Of a DNA stretch of 21,182 nucleotides, positions 1-6,528 are shown one piece after another. Under the pieces are notes generated by a model that was not told where the DNA came from, ran no database searches, and saw only the letters and a list, made by a program, of their open reading frames with translations. The number at the start of each line of letters is the position of its first letter. The first letter of the stretch is position 1. Position numbers and translations under genes: made by a program. Source of the DNA: a virus; IMG/VR virus record IMGVR_UViG_3300043469_000847, positions 1 to 21,182 of that record. The stretch is one strand, 5' to 3'.

Positions 1-292
1 GTCTAGATACATACTTAGGGTTGATTTCTTTTGATTTGTTTGATTCAAGGTAGCCTCCGTGGAAAGGACCAATTTTATCATTTTGATAAAGTGAACCATT
101 TGCTACAACAATGTTACAACAACCTACAGAGGTATTATAAGTAGTTGGTAAAATGTTCCAGGTGTTTGCTCTTACAAGAGCAAGATCACCTTCAGATAAA
201 GTGTTATTAGGAGTACCTAACACACCAAGCGCTTTTTGGGTAAAGTTGCTTACCAAAAAACTCTTATTAAACGCGTGATTAAAATAAGACAT
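1..292 (-). CDS. Partial structural-type protein, N-terminal 97 residues
   Basis: The gene starts at an ATG on the minus strand (complement of 290-292) and reads open through 97 codons to the window edge, so its C-terminus is missing. The visible protein begins MSYFNHAFNKSFLV. It has a Cys pair (GCCN) near residue 59 and a motif NDKIGPFHGGY near residues 72-82. I see no signal peptide or membrane helix. It follows the Dps-like and connector genes in the late structural operon, after a 64-base AT-rich gap with a TATATTTA box 20 bases before the start. Its position suggests a virion component, possibly a major tail or neck protein, but I cannot name the family. That the ORF is real is well supported by its A-rich leader and clean start; the function is a guess from position. 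Confidence 0.7.
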   Translation of the reverse strand, partial: MSYFNHAFNKSFLVSNFTQKALGVLGTPNNTLSEGDLALVRANTWNILPTTYNTSVGCCNIVVANGSLYQNDKIGPFHGGYLESNKSKEINPKYVSR

Positions 293-356
293 TTTTCTAA
301 GTTTTAATTAATAAATATATACTATAATATAGTGAAAGTTTTTTAAACTTCCAAAA
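293..356 (-). promoter_or_regulatory. AT-rich intergenic gap with hairpin and TATATTTA box
   Basis: This gap separates the Dps-like gene from the partial gene at the left edge. On the minus strand the stop is followed by a short stem AAGTTT/AAACTT (complement of 336-350) without a clear U-tract. An AT-rich run with TATATTTA (complement of 312-319) then lies 20 bases before the next ATG. The box differs by one base from the Bacteroidota -7 consensus TAnnTTTG, and no TTTG is seen at the -33 position. It may be a promoter for the next gene; the evidence is weak. Confidence 0.3.
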
Positions 357-875
357 TTATTTTAAGAAAAGCAATTTGTATTTGGTAGAATTAATCGCAT
401 CCTTAACTAAATCTAAGTTGTTTACAATCTCAGAGTATGGCATCATACCCTGAAGTTTGTTGATAGAGTTATACATATCTCTAAGATATGCTACACCATC
501 TGCTACAGTATCTAATGTTCTGATAGGCATATCGGTGTAACTTAAAAGCTTCTCTGTTACTCCTTGATATCCTTCTATAAGAGTATCTGCATGACCATGA
601 AGACCATCATAAAAAGTATTAAGAGCTTTGTGTGCCGCATAAGAACCCTCACCAGTTACTCTTAAATGAAGTCTATGAAAACTTGTAGCAGCATTCATCA
701 TCTCTGTTGCACATGCCGCTGTCATTGTATCTAATGAACTACCGCCAACTCCAGTACTTGGAGTAGGTTCAGGTTTAGCTGGTTCTGTTTTAGGTTGTGT
801 AACAACAGGCTGAGGTCTACTAAGTGTTTTAGTAGGCTCAGGATTTCTTTTTAATAGTCTTGATTTTGTTTCCAT
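357..875 (-). CDS. Dps/ferritin-like protein with proline-rich N-terminal tail
   Basis: This 172-aa protein has a disordered proline-rich N-terminus (residues 11-40) followed by a helical domain. The segment from residue 70 reads H-x11-H-x14-D-x3-E (H70, H82, D97, E101). E. coli Dps ferroxidase residues H51, H63, D78 and E82 have exactly this spacing, and the conserved Gly five residues after the first His is also present (G75). The fourth Dps acid, D67, is replaced by N86, although D90 lies one turn away. The C-terminus ends in TKYKLLFLK. From memory the family resembles an uncharacterised phage domain, DUF5856. A four-helix mini-ferritin that binds iron or DNA is the best guess. The basic, proline-rich tail could tether it to DNA or the capsid. 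It sits two bases after the connector gene, inside the structural operon, so it may be a virion protein. The catalytic role is inference because one ligand is changed. Confidence 0.65.
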   Translation of the reverse strand: METKSRLLKRNPEPTKTLSRPQPVVTQPKTEPAKPEPTPSTGVGGSSLDTMTAACATEMMNAATSFHRLHLRVTGEGSYAAHKALNTFYDGLHGHADTLIEGYQGVTEKLLSYTDMPIRTLDTVADGVAYLRDMYNSINKLQGMMPYSEIVNNLDLVKDAINSTKYKLLFLK

Positions 876-877
876 GA

Positions 878-1576
878 TTAGTTGTTACGTTCTGCAGTTT
901 CAGTACCTCTAGAGAATTGGTTACCAGATTCTATATCTCCAGCTAAAATACTGACTGTTTCATCTATGATTACTTCTATGATATCATCTTTAAATTCACA
1001 TTCTACATTCTGCGTAGATTCTACACTAGTATATGGATCAACACATCCTTGAATTTGAATTTGTATAGGTTGTCTATAATAAATTAAATTAGCTGATTCT
1101 ACTTCAAATTCTCCATTTGTATAAATGTGAGTAGTATTTCCAATAAGAGTAGCAAATGTTTCAGCCCATTCAAAGTTTGGTTGTTTTGCTTTATCTCTTA
1201 ATAGTTGATTTAAATCTCCTTCCTGTGCAAGATAGACTGTCATTCTTCTTTTGTCACAACAGTCTTTCTTAGCATAAACATCTACTCTCTTCCATTGTAA
1301 ATAGTCACCGGGTAGATTTGCAAAATAATAATATTCTTTATTATTAACAGATAAAGCTTCTGTATTTAAAAGAACTTGAAGGTCATCCTTTCTTCTAGTA
1401 GAACCTTCATCACCTTCTTTAACAATATTAATACCATGCAATTGTCTTCTAGCCCACTCAACTTGTGCTTTATTAAATGCCTCAACTATTTGCCAACATT
1501 CAATGTTGTCATAGTCTTGACTATCTAATTTATTTAGCCGTTGCTTAACTTTTATTTCAATTGTGCTATTTAACAT
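878..1576 (-). CDS. Probable head-tail connector or neck protein
   Basis: This is a 232-aa soluble protein without a signal peptide or membrane helix. The N-terminal 45 residues are helical (NIECWQIVEAFNKAQVEWARRQL), as is typical of phage adaptor or head-completion proteins. A beta-rich middle follows: YYYFANLPGDYLQWKRVDVYA, and later LIYYRQPIQIQIQG. The C-terminal helix (residues 195-225) carries DDIIEVIIDETVSILAGDIES, resembling the helix that ends several connector proteins. It lies downstream of the capsid genes and one gene before the left-edge structural gene, where head-tail joining proteins are usually coded. A CC pair near residues 106-107 has no known role. Connector identity is inferred from size, predicted fold and position; I do not recognise the exact family. 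Confidence 0.5.
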   Translation of the reverse strand: MLNSTIEIKVKQRLNKLDSQDYDNIECWQIVEAFNKAQVEWARRQLHGINIVKEGDEGSTRRKDDLQVLLNTEALSVNNKEYYYFANLPGDYLQWKRVDVYAKKDCCDKRRMTVYLAQEGDLNQLLRDKAKQPNFEWAETFATLIGNTTHIYTNGEFEVESANLIYYRQPIQIQIQGCVDPYTSVESTQNVECEFKDDIIEVIIDETVSILAGDIESGNQFSRGTETAERNN

Positions 1577-1579
1577 CTG

Positions 1580-1870
1580 TTATTTCTTTTTATTCATTTT
1601 GCCAAGAGTAATAGCAAGTCTTGCTCTTTGACCAAGTTTGCCATCTTTCTTAGCAGCTGCAGCTAATTTAGCTTTAGGAATAGTTTCTCCTTGTTTAACA
1701 CCAAGTTGTTCTCTAAGAGCTCCTGGTTTTTTAATAGCTCCTTGAATCCAGTTACCACCTTTTGCCATTTTTTTAGGTACAGCTTTTACCGACATACCTG
1801 GCTTCAATGGTTTTTTAACTGCACTAGGTACAGAATATTTCATTGGCTTTAGTTTGGCTGGAGCTTTCAT
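1580..1870 (-). CDS. Small lysine-rich phage protein, KKPGALREQLGV type
   Basis: This is a 96-aa, very basic protein. The first 37 residues are rich in Lys, Pro and Val and probably disordered. The conserved part starts at a MAKGGNWIQGAIKKPGAL stretch (about residues 35-52) and continues through GQRARLAITLGKM near the C-terminus. I recall similar short basic proteins in many environmental phages, but no characterised function. It carries one copy of the Gly-Gly motif shared by its neighbours. The gene is packed three bases from the connector gene and two bases from the next small basic gene, so they are translated together. A DNA-binding or virion-associated role is plausible from charge and context only. 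Confidence 0.6.
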   Translation of the reverse strand: MKAPAKLKPMKYSVPSAVKKPLKPGMSVKAVPKKMAKGGNWIQGAIKKPGALREQLGVKQGETIPKAKLAAAAKKDGKLGQRARLAITLGKMNKKK

Positions 1871-1872
1871 GA

Positions 1873-2151
1873 CTATTTCTTTTTAGCCATTTTTTTCTTA
1901 GCGCCTACAATAACATCAGCTCTAGTGATTTTATTCTTAGGAGCGGCAAGAGCAGCAAGTTTAGTATTTTTAACCATGCCACCTTTTTTCATTGTATTGA
2001 CACCTTGATAGTTAGGACCTGTAGGACCTGTTTGTGGAATACCATAGATCTGACCTTTTGGAGTAGCTTTACCTACAGTAGTTTTCATTGTACCACCACT
2101 TGCCATTTTTTTCATTGTACCACCGCATTTAGCACATGCAACTTTTTTCAT
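1873..2151 (-). CDS. Small basic protein with CxxC and Gly-Gly motifs
   Basis: This 92-aa protein starts MKKVACAKCGGTMKKMASGG. It has a Cys6-x2-Cys9 pair that could be half of a zinc site or a redox pair, and no second CxxC is present. Three Gly-Gly motifs occur (CGGTMKK, SGGTMKT, KGGMVKN). The C-terminal part, from about residue 65, reads LAALAAPKNKITRADVI and ends in Lys-rich KKKMAKKK. No membrane helix is seen. It belongs to the row of tiny basic proteins between the 338-aa gene and the connector. I cannot assign a function. The antisense strand here also has an 85-codon ORF, which I regard as a shadow. Confidence 0.55.
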   Translation of the reverse strand: MKKVACAKCGGTMKKMASGGTMKTTVGKATPKGQIYGIPQTGPTGPNYQGVNTMKKGGMVKNTKLAALAAPKNKITRADVIVGAKKKMAKKK

Positions 2152-2163
2152 AATATCTTAGTT

Positions 2164-2436
2164 TTAACAATTCCATTTTTTCAAAGAAAGAGCCTTTCTA
2201 GTAGGTCTTCCTTTTTCATCCTTCATAGGACCTTTGACACCAGACATTCTAGCACAAAATGATTTTCTCCTTTTAGCATCTTTGCTATCTGGATTAAGTT
2301 TTGATGGTTTGGTAGTTACGGCCATCTTAAGTTTGCTTCCAGGATTCTCTCTTCTATAAGAAGCTACACCTTTAGCATTAAGACCTCCAGTAGGATTCTT
2401 GCCTTCTTTGCGAGTCCAAGCTGCTGTCTTTGCCAT
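2164..2436 (-). CDS. Small basic phage protein (DUF6321-like)
   Basis: This 90-aa protein begins MAKTAAWTRKEGKNPTGGLN and continues with GVASYRRENPGSKLKMAVT. A Cys-containing block, KRRKSFCARMSG, lies near residues 56-67, and the protein ends RKALSLKKWNC. From memory this whole pattern is a widespread phage family of unknown function, DUF6321. It is strongly basic and short, has no signal peptide, and ends in Cys. Its two Cys could form a crosslink or a metal site between subunits. It is followed 12 bases later by the CxxC protein. Family membership is fairly secure by pattern; the function is unknown, and nucleic-acid binding is only suggested by charge. Confidence 0.65.
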   Translation of the reverse strand: MAKTAAWTRKEGKNPTGGLNAKGVASYRRENPGSKLKMAVTTKPSKLNPDSKDAKRRKSFCARMSGVKGPMKDEKGRPTRKALSLKKWNC

Positions 2437-2438
2437 AA

Positions 2439-2699
2439 TTAAGTAGTTAACAATTCATTTATTTCTTTTACAAGATCTTCTTTTGTACGATTGCCTTGCT
2501 CTATAAGAGTATAAAGAATAGTACCCTTTTTAAGTTCTTTTATGCCATAAATATATTTAATAGTACCAATGGTTACAACTATTAAATTTTCTTTAGAAGA
2601 ACCTCTTTCAATATTTTTAAGTGCGTCAATATAAGTTTCTAAGTTACTTAATGAACTTAGCAATACTTCAACTTTTTTTATATTTTCTTGTGACGGCAT
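2439..2699 (-). CDS. Small protein of unknown function
   Basis: This 86-aa protein differs in composition from its basic neighbours: it is close to neutral and has no Gly-Gly motif. An N-terminal helix (residues 4-32) is followed by beta-like segments ENLIVVTIGTIKYIYGI and KGTILYTLIEQG, then a C-terminal helix KEDLVKEINELLTT. This looks like a compact alpha-beta-alpha fold. No catalytic motif, signal peptide or membrane helix is visible. It is packed two bases from the genes on both sides, so it is probably expressed with them. I do not recognise it. Confidence 0.5.
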   Translation of the reverse strand: MPSQENIKKVEVLLSSLSNLETYIDALKNIERGSSKENLIVVTIGTIKYIYGIKELKKGTILYTLIEQGNRTKEDLVKEINELLTT

Positions 2700-2701
2700 A
2701 A

Positions 2702-3040
2702 TTATGCTTTTTTAACTCTTCTTCCCATTCCTACTTTAGACTTCTCAGCTTTTTTAGCAGCAAGTTTAGAAGGAGTTAATTCATATTTAGTTTTAGGCGT
2801 ATCCTTAGATACTTTCCTTGTTGGCCGGCAGTATTCATTTTTACCACCGGCTCCACAAGGTTTACCAGATTTTGTGTCTTGCCATTTTTCTGCTTGCCAT
2901 CTTTTCAAGTCTGATCCTGCTTTTGTTTTTCTAACAGTCCCAGAACCTTTCCTACATTTAGCAATAGCTTGAGAAGCCCTTGCTGAAGGAAACACAGCAT
3001 ACTGTGCTTTTACTTTACTATAGCAAGCATCCTTTGGCAT
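2702..3040 (-). CDS. Small basic Cys-containing protein (DUF5872-like)
   Basis: This 112-aa basic protein begins MPKDACYSKVKAQYAVFPSA and has ASQAIAKCRKGSG shortly after. That N-terminal block with two Cys about 23 residues apart matches, from memory, the DUF5872 family found in phages and giant viruses. A second Cys pair lies in KPCGAGGKNEYCRP (about residues 61-74). The four Cys could bind zinc, but this is not shown. The C-terminus is Lys-rich (LAAKKAEKSKVGMGRRVKKA). The gene starts one base after the stop of the 242-aa Gly-Gly protein. Function is unknown. Charge and context suggest nucleic-acid or virion association. Confidence 0.6.
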   Translation of the reverse strand: MPKDACYSKVKAQYAVFPSARASQAIAKCRKGSGTVRKTKAGSDLKRWQAEKWQDTKSGKPCGAGGKNEYCRPTRKVSKDTPKTKYELTPSKLAAKKAEKSKVGMGRRVKKA

Positions 3041-3041
3041 A

Positions 3042-3770
3042 TTAACAAGACTTACCTTTCATACCACCCATTTTCATTTTAGGTGATGCAGCTTTAGGAG
3101 CTTTGCTAATACCACCAGTTCTTCCTGTTGCTTTTTTAGCAGCAGATTTAGGTTCAGCAGATTTAGCTGGTCTACCTTTAGCAACTTTAGAAGCTTGTAC
3201 AGATGCATTAGGATTTACCATTCCACCTGTTTTATATTTAGTAGCTCCACCTTTTTTCATACCAGGACCGCTTGTTCCAGTTCTTGCATCCTTAATTGCT
3301 TTTGCAGCTTCAGCAGCAGCACCAGCAGTTTTAGCTACATTTCCAGAAATAGTTGAAACTTTCTCATATGTTGAAGGTTCTGTACCAGCATTAATTCTAT
3401 CAAGTTTAGCTTTCATTTTAGCTTGCTTGATATCTTGTCTAGTAACACCACCATCTTGATATTTTTTAGCACCACCATTTTTATAACCCATTACAGATTT
3501 AACAGCTGATTTAGCTCCATCATAAAATGATCCTTTACCAGTATAGTTAGGATATCTTTTTTGTAAAGAATCATCTACACTTTTCATTGCGCTACCTGCA
3601 GCTTTATAAGCTTTGTATTGAGGAGTTGCTTTTACTACAGCTTTAGCTGTAGATTTTGCAGACTTAACTGTGTCATCAACACCTTTTTTTACACCTTTAG
3701 CAACTTGCTTTACTCCAGATTTAATTTGTGAAGTAGCACCACCATTTTGTTTTTTAACTAGTTTTTTCAT
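3042..3770 (-). CDS. Lysine/alanine-rich protein with seven Gly-Gly motifs
   Basis: I chose the ATG at complement 3768-3770, giving 242 aa starting MKKLVKKQNGGATSQ. An in-frame ATG 24 bases upstream would overlap the previous stop and add an unlikely MEFLIIYK. The protein is low in complexity, rich in Lys, Ala, Gly and Ser, and has histone-tail-like stretches. Seven Gly-Gly motifs recur: NGGATS, NGGAKK, DGGVTR, KGGATK, TGGMVN, TGGISK and MGGMKG. Two alanine-rich helices (about residues 55-75 and 145-165) could be amphipathic. It has a single Cys, at the last residue. No enzyme motif or signal peptide is seen. It is the largest of the small basic proteins encoded after the capsid module. A virion DNA-binding or scaffold-like role is a guess. 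Confidence 0.55.
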   Translation of the reverse strand: MKKLVKKQNGGATSQIKSGVKQVAKGVKKGVDDTVKSAKSTAKAVVKATPQYKAYKAAGSAMKSVDDSLQKRYPNYTGKGSFYDGAKSAVKSVMGYKNGGAKKYQDGGVTRQDIKQAKMKAKLDRINAGTEPSTYEKVSTISGNVAKTAGAAAEAAKAIKDARTGTSGPGMKKGGATKYKTGGMVNPNASVQASKVAKGRPAKSAEPKSAAKKATGRTGGISKAPKAASPKMKMGGMKGKSC

Positions 3771-3781
3771 TTTATATATAA

Positions 3782-4798
3782 TTAAGAATTCCAATATTTT
3801 TCACAGGCTTTTGCAAGATCCGTTAGAACATCCTCATTAAGTGGATTCTTCATGTACTCAATTACATCTGAAACATTGCGTCCTAACATTGCATTAGTCT
3901 TAGCATGGTAGATGTAACCATCAGCCTTATTAATAATATACTTAAAAAATACGGAATCACGTACAATTGATTTAATTTTAAGTGTTTCCATATCCATTCC
4001 TACAGCTTCAAGGAAAGACTTAGCAGCTCTTTCTTTGTTGCTTTCAACTCCTTCACCGTTAATGTACAAGTCCATGTTCTCATACATAACATCATTAGGT
4101 GTTGACTTTCTATATTGTGTACTATTACCGTCTACTACTTTAGCTACGTAGAATAGTTTAGTACTGTTCTTGTCAAATAATTTCTGAAGTTCCGCCAATG
4201 CTTTGTTACGCATTTTCTTGTATTCAGTTCTTGCAATAACTGTCTGCTCCTGTTTGTCTAAGTAAAACTTAGGAGGAACAGCTCTTGATCTTGCATCATC
4301 AAAACTTTTTGATACAATAGAAAAACCCCCAGCCTCAATAGCATAAAGTTTAATTCTATCATATGGGTCATTAGGATCTAAGAACAAAGGTTCATTACCA
4401 CAAGCAATATGAATTCTATTCCAGAATTCTTTATTATCAGGCTTGAGCAATTTAACTTGGTTCCAAAACTGTGGATCCTCAATATCTAAAACATTAGCAG
4501 CAAGCTCTCTCTCGAGCTCTGCTACAGCAGTTCTAATTTCTCTTACTCTTGCTTGTTTATCTTCAGGTAAAAGAAGTTTAATCTCTGGTGCAAATTCATT
4601 TAGACCAGTAAGATATCTAATAACTCCATTTTGCTCAAGGCAAGCAAGTTGTTCAAAGTGCTTAACTCCATCATATAGAGATAAGCCATAATTTTCCAAT
4701 CCCATATTAGAGACTGCATTGTCAAAGAACGGACGGACTGCAATTGCTGTTTTTTTAACTATGCCGTGACCGGTTTCTACCATTGTGAAATTTTCCAT
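3782..4798 (-). CDS. Conserved-looking 338-aa protein of unknown function
   Basis: This 338-aa soluble protein has no signal peptide. It begins MENFTMVETGHGIVKK. Residues 85-100 form a charged helix (REIRTAVAELERELAANV). A central part has DPNDPYDRIKLYAIEAGG near residues 142-159, and residues 190-215 form another charged helix. The C-terminus is helical (LTDLAKACEKYWNS). It is the first gene after the terminator that follows the capsid gene, and it shares a 16-base leader sequence with the scaffold-like gene. Both facts suggest a separately tuned, possibly abundant late product. I do not recognise a family. A structural or capsid-associated protein is most likely from context. Confidence 0.5.
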   Translation of the reverse strand: MENFTMVETGHGIVKKTAIAVRPFFDNAVSNMGLENYGLSLYDGVKHFEQLACLEQNGVIRYLTGLNEFAPEIKLLLPEDKQARVREIRTAVAELERELAANVLDIEDPQFWNQVKLLKPDNKEFWNRIHIACGNEPLFLDPNDPYDRIKLYAIEAGGFSIVSKSFDDARSRAVPPKFYLDKQEQTVIARTEYKKMRNKALAELQKLFDKNSTKLFYVAKVVDGNSTQYRKSTPNDVMYENMDLYINGEGVESNKERAAKSFLEAVGMDMETLKIKSIVRDSVFFKYIINKADGYIYHAKTNAMLGRNVSDVIEYMKNPLNEDVLTDLAKACEKYWNS

Positions 4799-4800
4799 GT

Positions 4801-4816
4801 TTTGTTGGTTTTGTTT
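4801..4816 (-). promoter_or_regulatory. Leader motif shared with the scaffold gene
   Basis: On the minus strand the sequence AAACAAAACCAACAAA lies two bases before the ATG of the 338-aa gene. The identical 16 bases occur at 7802-7817, one base before the ATG of the scaffold-like gene. A second partial copy, AACCAACAAA, lies just upstream at 4815-4824. An A-rich unstructured leader without a Shine-Dalgarno suits translation in Bacteroidota, so a translation-enhancer role is plausible; protein or RNA binding is another option. Confidence 0.4.
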
Positions 4817-4825
4817 TTTGTTGGT

Positions 4826-4833
4826 TAAATATA
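4826..4833 (-). promoter_or_regulatory. Candidate -7 box (TATATTTA) for the 338-aa gene
   Basis: TATATTTA reads on the minus strand 28 bases before the start, just after the terminator of the capsid gene. It differs by one base from the Bacteroidota -7 element TAnnTTTG. No TTTG is seen about 19 bases upstream, where the terminator U-tract lies instead. A promoter here would restart transcription after termination. Confidence 0.3.
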
Positions 4834-4835
4834 AA

Positions 4836-4865
4836 GAAAAAAAGGGAGGAGTTTCCCCCTCCCTT
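4836..4865 (-). terminator. Intrinsic terminator after the capsid gene
   Basis: On the minus strand the stem AAGGGAGG (complement of 4858-4865) pairs with CCTCCCTT (complement of 4842-4849) around the loop GGGAAACT. A run of seven T follows (complement of 4837-4843, the first two inside the stem). The stem is GC-rich in an otherwise AT-rich region, and it starts 17 bases after the capsid stop codon. This is a textbook Rho-independent terminator in the right orientation. Confidence 0.85.
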
Positions 4866-4881
4866 CACTTTCTAGTTTAGA

Positions 4882-6498
4882 TTAGAATGATCCACCAGTT
4901 ACTGGGTTTCTCATAACAATTTTCAACACTTTAGTTGGGTCTTTAACCCAGATAGCTGGCATTGTTTGGCTCATCATTACACGGTAACCATTGAACTGAC
5001 CAGAAGACTGGAAGCCTTGGCTACGTCCCATGTAATCCATAGTACCATTTTGATACCACCATTTCAATTGATTATCCCAAGACAATTTCAACAAGAAGAT
5101 ATTGTCATTAGTATTATCAGTGATATCAAAGATAATGAATGAGTAAGAAGATAATGGGAAACCATCAATGATTGGGTTCTCAATATCATTTGTATGAACA
5201 TTGTCAAATGCTGGGTTCAATACAAACTTAACGTTAGCCAAGAATGGGATAACATAAGATGTATAAGCAAAACCAAAGTTCAAGTCCATACCTTTACCAG
5301 TGATTGCACCGATGTCAGCAGCTTGAATAAGAAGACCAGAAGAGATAGCCTCTTGTTTGATAGCCTCATTAACCATACGCATACCACCCATACCAGTTTG
5401 TACAACTAGGCTACGTTTTGGATCTGGACCTTGGAATTCAACTTTACCATTGAAGAAGTTGTAGATCTCAGAACGGAACAAGTCAAGTGTGAAGTTATTC
5501 TTATTGTATACTCTTTTGAATGAGTTGTCCAACTGCTTCCAAAGACCCACAGACAATCTAACATCATCTGGACCATCCTGACGTACTCTACCACCATGAC
5601 CCCACATGAGGTATGTTTCAATATCAATTGCAATTTTGCTCAAGTGAGCCGCTTCCATATTGGTCAAGAATGTACGTGACAAGTTACCATTGTCAAATGC
5701 TTTTTTAACAGCATCTTTACCCATTACTTTTACCATATCTTCCAAAGAAGAAATAGACGGATCCATAGTTTTGTCAAAGTTTCTCCAGATCTCAGTTACA
5801 GGAACTGTACCATCTGCATTCATACCACCTTTGATCATCAAGTCAGCACGGCTAGAGATAGAGTAGTGAACGTGAGCTTCAGCACCACCTACGTAGTTGT
5901 AGAATTCACGGAAACCTGCATTTGTTACAATGTCAGAAAATCTTTCACCATACTCACCACGTGCAGAACCTTTACGGAATACTTTAGTACCATTAGCCAA
6001 GTACTTATTATCTAAGTATTTGTAGTTGTCATTGTTTACCAACTGTACAGTATAGATAAAACCATCACCAATAGGGAGAATATCTTCAGAGGTAATGTAC
6101 ATCTCAACACCATTGTATTTGTCATAAGTGATGATATCACCATGTCCAAATTCTCTTTTGTTAAGTTTGATACGGAAAGTAGTACCTTCAATACCTTTGA
6201 AATCATTGGTTGGTTCCATATCCTCAACAATGTAAGGAAGGTCAATAGAAACCGGAGTTTGCCATTTGTACTCTCCACGAGCATTATCTACTTGGATAAC
6301 ATTTTTACCACCAAATGATGACATTTGATAAAGAGGCATTTCTACCTTTTGAGCCATAGCCCATAGATCCACTGGACCAAGATCCATTGGTTCAGCATCT
6401 TTCAGCATGTTCACCAAGTGGTATGAATCCACATGGGAACTTGCGTTGTAAGCGGTATCCCTAAGGAATATACCATTGTTTAAAACTGGAGTTGCCAT
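4882..6498 (-). CDS. Major capsid protein candidate
   Basis: This 538-aa protein starts MATPVLNNGIFLRDTAYNAS. It is soluble and rich in aromatic residues and Gly, with an alternating alpha/beta pattern: a helix at residues 31-55 (VDLWAMAQKVEMPLY) and long beta segments later (YGERFSDIVTNAGFREFYNY). It has no signal peptide or low-complexity region. It comes directly after the acidic scaffold-like gene in the order TerL, portal, scaffold, then this gene, and a strong terminator follows. That is the standard place for the HK97-fold major capsid protein. Its length exceeds that of HK97 gp5 but is usual for large Bacteroidota phages. The identification rests on size and gene order; I cannot prove the HK97 fold by eye. 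Its leader is AT-rich without a Shine-Dalgarno. Confidence 0.75.
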   Translation of the reverse strand: MATPVLNNGIFLRDTAYNASSHVDSYHLVNMLKDAEPMDLGPVDLWAMAQKVEMPLYQMSSFGGKNVIQVDNARGEYKWQTPVSIDLPYIVEDMEPTNDFKGIEGTTFRIKLNKREFGHGDIITYDKYNGVEMYITSEDILPIGDGFIYTVQLVNNDNYKYLDNKYLANGTKVFRKGSARGEYGERFSDIVTNAGFREFYNYVGGAEAHVHYSISSRADLMIKGGMNADGTVPVTEIWRNFDKTMDPSISSLEDMVKVMGKDAVKKAFDNGNLSRTFLTNMEAAHLSKIAIDIETYLMWGHGGRVRQDGPDDVRLSVGLWKQLDNSFKRVYNKNNFTLDLFRSEIYNFFNGKVEFQGPDPKRSLVVQTGMGGMRMVNEAIKQEAISSGLLIQAADIGAITGKGMDLNFGFAYTSYVIPFLANVKFVLNPAFDNVHTNDIENPIIDGFPLSSYSFIIFDITDNTNDNIFLLKLSWDNQLKWWYQNGTMDYMGRSQGFQSSGQFNGYRVMMSQTMPAIWVKDPTKVLKIVMRNPVTGGSF

Positions 6499-6528
6499 TT
6501 GTATTTATTTAATTTAAATTGTTACTAA

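Noticed and set aside
2005-2262. Plus-strand ORF of 85 codons
   Set aside because: It lies opposite two small basic genes, is made of Cys/Phe/Ser from reverse-complemented Lys codons, and no neighbouring gene reads on that strand.
3103-3459. Plus-strand ORF of 118 codons that looks like a membrane protein
   Set aside because: It is the antisense of the Lys/Ala-rich 242-aa gene; Ala and Lys codons on the minus strand give hydrophobic Ala, Leu and Phe here. All real genes are on the minus strand.
5406-6284. Two minus-strand ORFs inside the capsid gene in another frame
   Set aside because: They show no upstream leader and no protein-like pattern, and the capsid frame is intact across both.
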